DNA of 64,000 nt, taken from positions 20,400,235 through 20,464,234 of the forward strand of contig NC_049991.1 of assembly GCF_000003815.2 (NCBI RefSeq), in the 5' to 3' direction. Below, in pieces: positions 36,676 through 48,085 of this stretch (the stretch's first letter is position 1; each line of letters starts with the position of its first letter). The DNA comes from Branchiostoma floridae. Its lineage: Eukaryota > Chordata > Leptocardii > Amphioxiformes > Branchiostomatidae. The translations under genes were made by a program, and so were the position numbers. The notes below the pieces were generated by a model. It had not been told where the DNA came from, made no database searches, and saw only the letters and a list, made by a program, of their open reading frames with translations.

Positions 36676-36764
36676 TCATCAGTTCCTTTCTGTTACGATA
36701 ATTTGTCGATTTGTGTGTTTAGTTTAGAATGATATTATGAATCACACACGCCAAAGATAGTTTT

Positions 36765-37096
36765 TAAAAGACTGCATTTTATTCCTGTACTTCAGTGGCA
36801 TATCATTGGTCTGACATATATTTACCAGAAAAGAAAAGGCACTTGTAATAATGACAAGAAATGAAACATACAAACGTTTGCAGCGTCCGGTATCCTGATC
36901 AATTGAAGGAGACAATAGCTATGTGTAACACCAAAGTTTTTTCCTCAAATAACCCAGACTCTGTACCTGTTTAGGAAATTATCCAAATATATAAAAGAAG
37001 AAACGAATGATACAGAGATAAATTTAACACCATCCTTAAATGGCTATGCTATAGAACGCTGATTGGTCCACGAAGCCGTTCCGTGAGGCTGATTGG
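36765..37096 (-). other. 3' UTR and poly(A) signal of C16orf89-like copy B
   Basis: TTTATT on the plus strand at 36778-36783 reads AATAAA on the minus strand, about 315 nt after the stop codon of copy B. It is the first canonical hexamer after the stop. The two convergent transcripts would therefore end roughly 90 bp apart. Confidence 0.5.
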
Positions 37097-40000
37097 TCAG
37101 TGACTTCCCGCGGTTTCCTGTGAGAGGTCCCGGTAGTACTCCAATATGTAGCGCACATACCCGGCCAGAGCGCCCGCCGCCACGCCTGTCTTGTGGGACA
37201 GACATCTTCCTGATACAGGAGAAACGAGAAATTTCAACTTAATGATAGTCTTTATTTAATTTCTCGTAATATTTAAAATAAGGAAAATGTACGGTGTAAT
37301 AGTATCTGTTAAGTGTATGCAGAAAACAAACTGAAAAATATTTTTGCATGTAGACCTTACAGGTCATTAGAAAAAGTATCTAGAATAGCATGGAAAAAGT
37401 GACCAGAAAGCTCTTCATTTTCTTGATCTGTGAGCGTAGTTTTGACTGAGAGACTTTCGTTTTCGCCTGACCTTATATGGAGGTGGTCAGGTATCAGATT
37501 ACCAATGTAAGAGCAACCCTTACTCAGTTAATTGTAAACGTAGTTCATCCAAAACTTTTTATTTTGGTTCCGAGAAAAAAATTGGAAAATTTCAAAAATA
37601 CCTGACAGTTTCCTTTCTCGCCGCCGCACCCGTCTGGTTTGGGATCGTTCCATGGTTGCCTGGTAACCAAAGCACCCGGATGGAGACTGCCAGGACAAGA
37701 TGGCTGATAACCATGACGACCGGAAGAAGTCCCGATAACCGACAAGGCCACAGAGTAATGCTAAAAGCAGAAAGATTACGTTGAAGAACTTTTGATAAAG
37801 GTATGATTAAAGAGACGAAGGAAAGAATAAGACATCGAGGAGTGGAATGAAAATCACGACCTTTTCAATGAATCGCTCCTTTGTCTGCAATTTTGCTATA
37901 TCAAGATATCGATACTCTCCAAGCAGAGGATAAGCTCCGACTGTTTTTGACGTCCAAGAGACGTAGAAAACCCGAAAAAAATAATAACCCCGATAAAAAC
38001 GCATAAAAACGTCGAAAAACAGCCGGAGCCTAAACTCTGCTTGGAGAGTAAGATATGGTCTAAGCATGGTCTAACATCGCCTTTTTCCCTAAAAATTAAT
38101 AAAACAGACAAAACAGCAAGGAATTTTTTTTAGCTTATTTCGTATTTGTTTCGCATGACAGACGTTAGGCTCATTCTGTTCTTTACTCTGCTCTATGTTG
38201 CATAAAGACGGAAGAAGTTGTCGTTGCCGTTACCCTGCTCCATGAAGAGGTCCCGGTCCTCCTGTCTGAACCCGGCGGCGGCCAGGCCCCTGGCCTCCCG
38301 CAGGATGTTGGCGCAGTACCCGGCCTCCATGCCGCCCACCCCGTCCCTCCGGCCGCTCTCCGCCGCGTGGATCGCCAACTCGTGCGCGCAACCAGCCTGG
38401 GGGAGGGGGCAAGAGATGGAAGTGACAATGGAACTAAAGTCATTGAATGCAGTCTCCATGCAGACCCTACGGGGCCTTAGAGATACTAGTAGTATCAAAG
38501 CTCACCATGGAGTATAGTCGGCCAAAGGGAGTTAAACGGGTCCCGGTGCCGGCTAAACTCCTTGGCCAGCTTTGATACTATCTCTAGGGCACCCTCGGGT
38601 CTGCTTGGAGAATAGTTGAATGCGCAGATGCATATTGACACCTTTGACGCCAGGAGGCGCAAGCTGACACATTCATTTGCGTCTCGCCTCCTGGCGTCTG
38701 AGAACGATATGATTAAACTTCTGTACATGTTATACAGTAGAAGCCTGTTAATTGCACAACGGTTTAACGTACACTTCTGTTAACTGCACAGAATCCCCAA
38801 ATCCCAAACCGGTGCGGTCCAGCTAGATAACTTCGCATTATTGCACGAAATTTACTAGCAAATAGGCCGTGCAATTAAGCGGCTTCTGCTGTATTATACT
38901 CTGACGTGTTCTCTGCAAGTTATAAGTTTTGGAAGAACTGCTGTTACGGATTACACAGGCCATAACAAAATAAGAAAGGCGGCATGGAAAGATGAGCTGA
39001 CGACTGAAAGACCTAGTACGCCAATTAGAACACCACTAACAGGTCACTGACCTGTTCACCAATCTCCAAATAGAACAGCTCGTGCGTCAGCCAGTAACCT
39101 TGGTAACCAGGTGACGTCATCAGGTTCCAACAGGAAGGGGAGATGCTGCAACTCGCCTTTGAGCTAGGAAGGAAACAAAAGACGTAGTTTTGAGATTATC
39201 GTTTTCGTGCAATTGTGTCTACCTTTGTGATTGGATCTAGAGCCCAATCCTACATCACACACTCCTCTGATGCTCGCTTAAACCACTAAGAAAATTAGCT
39301 GCCGCTCTGAACTTTCAACTTGATTTCACCTTCAAATCGGTTGCAAAGTTGCTTGCGGCATGAACAATACAGTATGAACGTAATGGCATAACTGACATCA
39401 TACAAATACAAATCTAAGGCACCAGGATATCAACGTGAGATTACCAGGATAACACCAGGTCATGTACGAGTAATCGTTTAAGCAAGCTTTAATATTTTAT
39501 CTGATTTCTTATTGAGATAATGATTTAGTTTTTGATTGAAATGAAATAACTAGATACGGTAAACACAGTTCTTGTCTCCTATTCTACTTGTCCAAGTAAG
39601 CTTGATCGATTTCCGATGTTCGTACCGCCCGAGGAAGAACCTTTCCAGTTTAGCGTGAAGTTCAATATTAGCAGGGCCGTGTTATATTGCCTGAGACCAT
39701 CGACATGACGGGTGGAATGGAAAATGATTTGTAAGGCCTCCTACGACAAGAAGGCGGCAAAAACATTAACATTTCCGAAAGAACACATCCATGAAATGTG
39801 AAGTCAATGAAAAGATATCTTCCCTAGAACTCTAGAGTCGTAAATCCATGCAGGCGTATTAATTCGCTGTACAAAGATCTGCGAAATGCATTCGCTAATG
39901 CTACACATATAGATAAAAAATATGCGCACCTGACGAAGGGAAATCTGTTCAAATACCTTATGTCATCATCTAACTACGATATACTGGAAAAACTCTGTAA

Positions 40001-43000
40001 GTTCGTCCACGCATGTTTTAAGAAGAGAGAAGAAGCATATAAACTGTAATATATATGTATAGCTTTCCGATTACTTACTTTGTACCAAACTGACTGCATT
40101 TAGCCCCAATGGGGCATGAATATGCAATAAACGTCATTGTCATTGTCATTGTCATTAATAGTCCCTTCCAGACTCCCACCCGGCCGAATACTAATGGGGG
40201 ATTTGGCCAAGTTAGGAATGAAAGTCTTGACAACTTAGGAATAAAAGTCTTCACTAGTAGAAGTTAATTGGCCCAGGAGTGAACTGCAGTTCGCATGATA
40301 GACTGCAAAAGACTTCCTGAAAACCCATAGTAGCGTATTTGTCTTTATTTGGCCAAATTCTTCAATTTTCATGGAGCTGACACGTCTGCCGGGAGACTGC
40401 AAGCGGATAACCCCGTATTTGCGCAGCACCGGGTAAAAATGTACCACATCTACATTAATACATTAATACAATATATTTTGCAATTTACTATGCTTTGCCG
40501 TGCCGCAATAGGTCGTCGCCTTTTAGCACATATAACGCGTTTCGTCACCTTTAGCTTACTGGCTTGCTCTATCCGTGATGTTTCTTGGCGTAGCTGGTTA
40601 AGGATTTAGGTTAAGGCCTTAGGCTTTGACTCAGGCTAGAACAACAGGTGGTCATATCCTTTATTATGAAATAGTCAGGAAGTTATATTTTCAGCAGGAA
40701 TTGTTGTTTGTTTGCAAACAATATAAAACAAGAACGGCTGGATAGATAGGTTTTATATTTGGTGTGTTGGTAGGGCGTAAAAAAACCCCTGAAAATACGA
40801 AGATTTTTGGCCCCGTAGTGGCTCCCCTTTGTACTGCAGCGGAATCTCCAGATCTGATACTAGTATATCGTGTTCTTGAAAAGCTATTTGGGTAGAAGAT
40901 AACTCTTGCTCGGGAAGAAGCGACAAAAGTTTGGGTCCCCTAGTGGCTAGTTTTAGAATTGCGTTTTTGAATAATTTTTACCACTTATTTTGGTACTGTT
41001 TTAAGAGACTGGCAACCGCCACGCCTCTCTGTGACCTTCCGATCGTCCTTGAAGACAGAAAGAGGGATTACTTTTCCTCTCGGGTACACTTAAAGGAAAT
41101 CGATGCATCTTGAGCCTCCTTGAGAAAGTTGCTACGTGTAAAAGATAATTTTATTTGAGGCAACATGGCGTCTTTATTTAGATTGATGCTATTCTGTCAA
41201 TTTACTTGGAATTCTATTAAATTTCCAAGGAGCTTGCTGTACTGATCATATTTGCTAACGATGGGCATTTTGAATTATACAAAATGTATTGAGTATTGAT
41301 GGATTATCGGAGCTATGCAAATTTAGTGAGAGGGAGAGAGACAGAGAGAGAAAGAGAGAGAGTGCCTGTGTGTCTGTGTGTCTGTGTGTGTGTATGTGAT
41401 ACAAAAGTAAAAGTATAGAAACTGTTATGAATAAAAGGACACAAATGAACAAAAAAACAAACAAGAAAAAACAGAACAGTAACTGACCCTGTTCCCAGAA
41501 GCTCTGTCAGACATGCGTCACTTTGCTCCTCGTTGAAGGGGGTGTCACGTGGTACGGTGGGCGGGGCCAAAAGGCGCGGGTCTGTTGTCTTGGAGCGGCT
41601 GTCAATCATCCAGAACCCAGGCTGCAAGATGGGTGACAGACCTGTAAGGTTAAAGAGGATTGGTTAGAATGTGTCACGTGACACGGTGGGCGGGACCAAC
41701 AGGCGCGGGTTTGTTGTCATAGAGCGGCTGTCAATCACCCAGAGCCCAAGCTGCAGAATCGGTGACAGATGTGTAAGGGTACAGGCGATTTGTTAAGGCG
41801 TATCACGTGGTTTGGTGGGCGGGGCCAAGAGGCACATGTCTATTGTCTAGTATAAATGAATGGCTTTCTCATACGGTACCGTATCATCAGGAGGGCATTA
41901 TGGTTAGAGAGGAATTGCTTGGTAATACTGCAGGTGAAAGAACTTGTAAAGATGGGAGAAATATATTTGCATTGGCTAGAAAATGTCTGATTTCTAATTA
42001 CCTCTGTAGTTGTCTTCGTGTCTTCAGAAGAAAATATAGATACGTTTTGATCAAAACATTGACAACCGTTGGGTTAAGTTGGTGTCGACTGATACCGCGT
42101 CGGACGTCAGGTCACGTGACATAGTCACCTGGTCATTCTAACATGAGAAGGACCAGAAGACTAACCAAAAGCCTGTTGTTGAGGGCTTTACGTGTATACG
42201 CAAATAGTGACAAAAATCTTCATAATCAGCCCATAGCTTCGTAAGATATTCTAATCCACCCACGATTTATTCAGCGTTGGTTGAGTCCTATAGCCATTTC
42301 ACGGGAGTTAATTAAACCAGAAACTGACCTGAAAAATTTGCTGAGTAACCGAAGCATAAATGGTAAAAGTTAATCAATCTGGAGGTCCCCCTCGCCGCTT
42401 TCATCTGATTCCCTCATTATACAGTTTTAATTGGGGTCGGCATGCCGGGTCTCACATCGGTGTTCACGATGCGTGAAGACGTCAAGGTCAAACCTGCCGT
42501 TGCCCTTGAGCAACCCGCTTTAGAATCCATCAGGGATTTCCCAGAATTCACCCTGACCTCTAGGTCACGACTTCCGGTCTTTAAGAATGTTGAGTTGTCA
42601 GGAGAGCGAGGTTGATGTACTTTGGAGAAAAAGTAATCAAACTAGGTGCAGAAGAAGGAGGACACGCCTGGTGGTTGCGCATTTCCCAACAGATGCACAG
42701 TTAATGAACTCATGGGTGAGAAAGTTTTACGTACGTGAATGTGATTTTCCAGGCGGAGTTGATTCAAATCTGCTGGGATAATTTTTTTTTTCAAAATATA
42801 ACCAGTATTTCTTTATATTTGAAACGCAGAATTTAGTTATGATGCAAAAAAGTACAACGGTTTTCTTGATCTTCTGGCCGATAGATTGTACAGTACACCC
42901 CAAAAATAACATTCGAAATTCAGTCTTCGTCAATTTGAAGAAATGTATTTAACTTTTTTATACCTGTACTGGAAGTCAAACTTCACTTGCTGCACCTCAG

Positions 43001-43412
43001 AGGACAACTCATTATGATGATGATGAATATAACACTTCTTCATCAATTTTCACCTGACAACAGCAATTGTAACTGTAACTTCAAACGCAAGAATTGTCAT
43101 TTTTTTAATCTTTTACTCCAGTATTTGTCAAGTAATGAGCATGACAATATTGAAAATTTGTACAACACGATTGTTATTTTGACAAATGGGTTAAAGATTC
43201 AGTAATAATGAAGTTATGCATGAAATGAAAATCTTAGCACTTACGCTTGTAGTAGTCGGGGTCGTTCTTCTGAAGCTCCGGTAGCGTGAGGTCTGCCACG
43301 CGCGCCGCCTGGCGCTGCAGTTCCGCCACCCGCCTTGCCTGGCTAGGGTCAGCGGGGAGCTGTCCGGCCTCGATCCGTCTGGACAGCACGGTCAGCTGGC
43401 CTGGAGGGTAGG

Positions 43413-43447
<35 letters not shown>

Positions 43448-46400
43448 ATCGACCGATTAAACAATCAATCATTCAGGCAATCAATAGATCGATTAGTAAA
43501 TGAAAAGATCTATAATTAACAAAAAGATCGACTGATCAATTAAAATATCGATTAATCAATCGACATCGATATACCAATTGATAAAACAATCTATCAGTAA
43601 ATCAATCGATCTATTGGTCGGTCGGCAAATAAATCAAACATTCGTTTAGTCAGTAAGTCAATAAATAAATACTAGTAAATCAACCAATCGATAAGATTCT
43701 GCTTTAGACTAATGTCATGGGTATGTGACGGTGACACAACATGTGATCAAACGTTTCAAATTGTGAAAGTCTAATTCTTTGTTCATAGTGCATAGCATGT
43801 ATCCGTAATACTCACATATGATATGATATGACTTGTTTTCTGACTGAATACAGGCCATGGTTAACAGTTTGGGAAACTATGAACAGTTCGACGTGATATG
43901 TAATATGCCTCCAGCGTTACGGCCTGTATGGCAAAATTAATTCCTTTGCTATCTTAAAGTATATGAAAAAATAACATCTCAAATTGTCTGTAAAATTCAT
44001 CAGCATTCAGGTGCAGCTAAACATACGAAGACGCATGCTTCCAATTACAGACTTCCAGACAGTCGCCACAGATGGAATCAATCTTACAATTAACCGTCTC
44101 CAAAAACACGAAATTCATCTGAGAATTAGGTTTAGCTGGAAGGAAGCTGGGAATGAAAACTCATTAGTACTGTAGTTGATTAACATTCAGTTATTGTAAC
44201 TGTATCTTTTTACAGCAAAACAGCAGAAACTCACACAATCTGTCCTTGCGACTGCAGCACAGCGTTAGACGAAAATGCGAAAAAATACAATGTCTAATAG
44301 AGGTCCAGTGTAGTTGGAATAGACTCTGGTTAGAAGTAAGAACTACAAAGTAAAAAAACAGCCCACGAGAGTAGTTTGACTTTTGACAAATGCAGAAAGA
44401 ATGATTTTCTGCCGTGTGTACGTTTAGACACAAGGTGGGAAAAAAGGGAAAAAAGAGAAGGGGCTTAGTTAGCCTCCATAGCAGGCTCTTTGGGGCCTTT
44501 CTTGGGCTCATAATACACTTTTGCTGGCCATTTCTATTTGTACTCGGTCGATGATTGCTGGCGTTTTCTGATTGCCGGCCTCCAAGTAGGCTAGGGCTTA
44601 GTTGTATTCTACAGAAAAATATATTCGCATACATATTCAAATACATGTACCAGAATGTAGTCTAGATTATAAATTGTTCTCTGTTAGTTATATTTTGACA
44701 TGCAACAGATCATGCCTAGTACCATGCCTAATGCCGAGACTGTTCATCAATAAACTAATTTACTACGTTTTTATCATGTCAAAAGCAATCACTGTGTCTA
44801 TTGGAAGCAGACAGCGCTCAGACGGTGCGTAATGCATGATGAAACACTAGTCAGACATCATTAGCGATCCACTTCAGAAATACCAAAGTGCTTTTGTAGT
44901 ATTATCCCAACAAGTTAATTTTAATTTGTATATTGTTTTCCGGGATAACGAGGTTCTTAAATCACAACCAAGACATGAACTCACAGCCGACGGTTCAGTG
45001 AACGTCCGTCACCTTTTCTCAGGCATGCTATCTAGTAATGTCCCAACCTGTTGAAATTAGCCAACCAGCTTATCTTCGGGGAGCCAACAGAAGGAAAGAG
45101 AAGAAGGGGCAGAATGCGTACAACCTTCATTAACAACCTTAAAAGAGACACACAAATCAGTAACATCTCCACAGCAGAGCTTCGCTCCCTCATGGAGGAC
45201 AAGTCTGAGTGGAGAAGAAGGATCCATTACGACCCGTGAAGGCATCCGTGAAGATGTCCACGTTCAAGGTTCAAGGTTGAAAGTATTCACAGTTACATAT
45301 CCGTTCAAATTGCATAAATACCTAGCCTGGGTACCATACGATTTCTACTCATTGCACTCGCCACCATAAAAAATCTTAGAACAGCGAGTGCAAGGAGCCC
45401 CGGTAGGAATCGAAAGGTAACCAGGATAATGAATGAGTAAGACAGCACCGGTGAAAATGAAAATGGATTGGTGTTCTTGTTGCCTTCTATAAACAATATA
45501 AATTTACATTAACGTTCTAATACGACAATCCCGTGTATGGAGAAGATTAAGGCGCCTACAGATTTAAAACATCAAAACGTAAACAAAACACCTGTAGACG
45601 GCCATGCACAAGAGTAGGGGGGATTTCTGAACCGTAGCAAAGTGGTATCTGACTGCTAACTAACGAAAAATGTTTTGTCCTCAGTGTAAGGACCGACAGC
45701 TTCACCTCTCTATTGCAATTGCGCTTCTCATACCATTTCTTGCCTTAGGAATGAATCATCTAATTGTCATGTACAGGCTATTCATCAACCAACGAGTGTG
45801 CTATACTTCAGAAGCTGTCTTTATAGTATATGTATAGAGTTTATTCATTGTTCAACGACTGTGCTATGTATCAGAAGCTGTCTGTATGCACAGTAGACAT
45901 AAGAACGCTGACACAAAGGTAGAATCCAAATTTAGAAACCATTTCAAAGTAATAAACATTCACACTCGTTTAAGTACTGGGCATGGATTCAGATATTTCC
46001 ATAATGATGGTAGGTCCACTGATGACGAATTGAATTGCCAAATTGCAGTTTTGAAATGCTGAATTGAATATAAGAAGTCAGGAATAGGAATGGTATTATT
46101 TATATCGTGTATTACGTATGTTTCGTGTCCATAAAACGCTATGGTATTAGCAGAGGCTGTGTTTTTGTTATATAAAATGTGGTTTGATCGTAAAATTGAA
46201 ACAGTAAAAACGTAATAAAGTTGTGTACAGCCCGTAATACTAATGACATCATCTCGTGATAAGAGAAAATAAACAGATGAGGTGGAAGGCATAGTGTATC
46301 TAATCAATCCAAAGACAGTCTAATGACGGATGTATGTGATTGAGAAATATTGATGCGTCCTATATGGGCCATCCGGGAGATCAGTGGGTTTTATTGACGT

Positions 46401-46511
46401 TGTCGACACTACAGGAGGATCATGGAGCGTAAAATAAAAGCTGTGCACCAAGACTAGGCTAGGTCGGCAAGAACTTAGGTTTTGGATTTGATCTATGACA
46501 CCCCCACCCCA

Positions 46512-46579
<68 letters not shown>

Positions 46580-47636
46580 ACAAACATGATACGCACGAAA
46601 GCGCGCACACTAACACATTTACATATATAAATGCACACATACATTACACACATACACCCTCAGACACACACACACAAATACATACACGAACGCGCGCGCA
46701 CACACAAGCAAACACACATGCAGACACTCACAAATACATACATACATACATACATTCAAAAATAAACACGCACAAGTACATACGTACATACTCTGCAATA
46801 GTCTGTGGCAGACTTTTCAAGTCATCTTTAAATCTTTACTTTACAGCGCCAGAACTTTCAGCACCTTGGGCAGTTCCAATAGCCTGGGCACCATCCGAGT
46901 AGAAGTTTGCTCCTGTCATATCTTCACTTCTGTATTGCATATAGTGTATGATAAATGTCTGAGCGAGACGCAACTGTATATAGTGTATAATGAATGTCAG
47001 AGCGAGAAGCGACTGTATATATTCAAATACAATTCAATCTCTACAACTGGATAAAAACGGATATTTATTTCCGGACGTTTCGAGTGACATCCATCACTCT
47101 TCTTCAGCTTTGCAATAATGAAGACTGTATATAGTATATAATCAACGCCGGAGCGAACTACTTTCCGGATGGTACCCAGGCTATAGTTCCATACCATGTA
47201 TCACAAACTCACCGTCCACCATATGGATCCCACGGATCCTACATCACACAATATTTCACACGAACACATACTATATCAAACACCATATCACACACTATCA
47301 CATACACACACACACAGACACACACACACACTCAAACACACACACACTACATAAAACACCATATCACACACTATATCTCACAAACACTATACCCACCGTA
47401 TCACACACACTTTACCCATGTGGTGTAAACTCTGTCCACTCACCGTCCACCATGCGAATCCCTATTACAGCATCCAGGTTCAGGACTCGGTAGTTCCGTT
47501 CGCAGTAGTCCAGGACCCTCCCCAGCGCACCTAGCGCGTCCCGAAGACTCGGTTCTGGCTCCTTGCCCCGATCCTCGCTACTCGTTACAGGGGAGGCGAT
47601 CATAGTACACAGCAGAAGCAGCAACTGTAGTCTCAT
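37097..47636 (-). CDS. C16orf89: C16orf89/UPF0764 (DUF4735) family secreted protein, copy B, complete
   Basis: Coding exons in transcript order: 47636-47444, 43400-43245, 41641-41488, 39163-39052, 38396-38234, 37760-37602 and 37209-37097 (stop TGA). They total 1050 nt, 349 residues, close to the length of vertebrate C16orf89. The start gives an Arg then a Leu-rich hydrophobic run ending near residue 20, a typical signal peptide, followed by LDAVIGIRMVDG. Later blocks are LTLPELQKNDPDYY, ILQPGFW, CLTELLGTG, GYWLTHELFYLE, GYCANILREARG, LFMEQ, LLCGLVGYRDFFRSSWL, the basic stretch RRVRRRERK, and GVAAGALAGYVRYILEYY. Donors are GTGAGT, GTAAGT, GTCAGT, GTCAGT, GTAACG and GTATTT, so two or three are weak. 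An acceptor (TTTCAG) at 47657-47660 implies at least one untranslated exon further upstream, which I could not locate. Reading past the GTAACG donor would end at a stop about 40 nt later. Known from the family: secreted, function unknown. Confidence 0.88.
37915..38048. mobile_element. TA-flanked MITE, CTCTCCAAGCAGAGG family
   Basis: Ends are ctctccaagcagagg and cctaaactctgcttggagag-like, flanked on both sides by TA (37913-37914 and 38049-38050), the expected target duplication. It is 134 bp, within the intron between exons 5 and 6 of copy B. Relatives occur in the inverted repeat at the right end of the window. Confidence 0.75.
38453..38611. mobile_element. MITE related to the CTCCAAGCAGA family
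   Basis: Ends tctccatgcagaccc and gggtctgcttggaga pair. Inside are cgggtcccggtgccgg and atactatctctagggc-like blocks shared with the element at 57113-57277. It lies in the intron between exons 4 and 5 of copy B. Confidence 0.65.
38735..38891. mobile_element. TA-flanked MITE with mariner/pogo-like ends
   Basis: cagtagaagcctgttaattg at the left is mirrored by caattaagcggcttctgctg at the right, with TA on both sides (38733-38734, 38892-38893). The core is 157 bp and non-coding. The TA duplication and CAGTAGAA-type end resemble the Tc1/mariner superfamily, pogo/Tigger group. Confidence 0.7.
39860..40160 (+). mobile_element. LINE 3' end with CATTGT tail
   Basis: The plus frame reads LYKDLRNAFANATH, then KGNLFKYLMSS and HACFKKREEAYKL before a stop, like the C terminus of a non-LTR retrotransposon polyprotein. 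It ends gaatatgcaataaacgtcat followed by a cattgt repeat tail, as for L2/CR1-like elements. It is opposite in strand to copy B, in the intron between exons 3 and 4. Confidence 0.5.
41645..41850 (-). pseudogene. Decayed tandem copies of exon 3 of copy B
   Basis: The first half of exon 3 and its upstream intron border repeat at about 41672-41785 and again, partly, at about 41795-41850. The first extra copy still reads LSPILQ, IDSRS and PPTVSRD, but the acceptor CAG is now CAT and the exon lacks its second half. Both copies keep the cacgtgacacggtgggcggg-like block. Confidence 0.8.
43413..43690. repeat. (AATC)n and derived simple sequence
   Basis: A clean caatcaatcaat run at 43413-43446 begins 13 bp from the acceptor side of exon 2 of copy B. 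It decays into atcgat- and aatcaatcg-like variants to about 43690. Confidence 0.85.
44190..44646. other. Repeat-derived stretch, no gene
   Basis: A 151-codon minus-strand open frame is present but has low-complexity, Phe/Leu/Cys-rich content. Its middle (gcctccatagcaggctcttt, tttgctggccattt) resembles the repeat near 56240-56350. I treat it as non-coding. Confidence 0.5.
45045..45239 (+). mobile_element. LINE coding remnant
   Basis: The plus frame reads QLIFGEPTEGKRRRGRMRTT, then NNLKRDTQ, then EDKSEWRRRI and a stop. This matches the C-terminal pattern of non-LTR retrotransposon polyproteins seen also at 35503. It lies in intron 1 of copy B. Confidence 0.6.
46512..46577. repeat. (CA)n microsatellite
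   Basis: An uninterrupted CA run of about 66 bp, followed to about 46780 by imperfect acacac and acatacat sequence. Intron 1 of copy B. Confidence 0.98.
46866..47195. repeat. Inverted-repeat element
   Basis: agttccaatagcctgggcac...catccg at the left pairs with cggatggtacccaggctata...gttcc at the right. Internal tatagtgtat-like units repeat, and a cggacgtttcgagtgacatc block is present. It lies in intron 1 of copy B. Confidence 0.55.
47207..47235 (-). pseudogene. Fragment of the 3' end of exon 1 of copy B
   Basis: actcaccgtccaccat is identical to the plus-strand view of the exon 1 donor region at 47438-47453. On the minus strand it reads GIHMVDG followed by gtgag, against GIRMVDG in the gene. 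CA-rich sequence separates the two. Confidence 0.7.
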
Positions 47637-47754
47637 GTTGGTCGGTTTTGTTGTACCTGAAATGGTAGTGATATTAGTTGTTTAGCAGCATGTATACTAT
47701 AGGTGGGAATTCAAGAACGTAGAATCAAATCTATGTATTATCACAGTAGGTGAG

Positions 47755-47849
47755 GACTAGCTACACGTTACAGGGGAGGCGACGATAGTGCACAGCAGAA
47801 GCAGCAGCTGTAGGCTCATGTTGATTGGTTTTGTTGTACCTGAAATAAT
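47755..47849 (-). pseudogene. Duplicated start and signal-peptide segment of copy B
   Basis: This repeats 47572-47665 with an offset of 184 bp, including the acceptor TTTCAG, the leader, the ATG (47820-47818) and a Leu-rich signal peptide frame MSLQLLLLLCTI. The frame ends after about 20 codons at a TAG, so it cannot replace exon 1. Confidence 0.85.
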
Positions 47850-47994
47850 ATTATTGAATTAAATGAATCACTCATTTTAGATGACTATCCAGAACCCGAT
47901 GGTCATGACACAAAAATAGAAAAACAAACATCATATGTATGTACAATGTTATCACTGTCAATGCAGGCTAGAAGTCCGGGTTATAACTAACGTT

Positions 47995-48085
47995 ATATAT
48001 AGAATATGCCAAATAGCAGTTACTCAAGCAACTGGATATGATTTTCATAAATCATATGCAAAGTCATATCCAGCTGCTTGAGAGC
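47995..48085. repeat. Inverted repeat of a common dispersed element
   Basis: agcagttactcaagcaactg, then gatatgatttt, pairs with aagtcatatccagctgcttg. The same end (aatcatatccagttgctcga, gtaactactttatggcgt) is present near 10480-10510 and 10710-10755. Confidence 0.6.

Noticed and set aside
38193-38234. Read-through end of copy B exon 5 as the true C terminus
   Set aside because: It would lose exons 6 and 7, whose sequences are clearly conserved with copy A and keep the frame.
44191-44646. 151-codon minus-strand open frame as a gene
   Set aside because: Low-complexity composition, no recognised domain, and internal sequence shared with a repeat near 56240-56350.
46495-46902. His/Thr-rich 135-codon open frame
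   Set aside because: It is a translation of a CA microsatellite.
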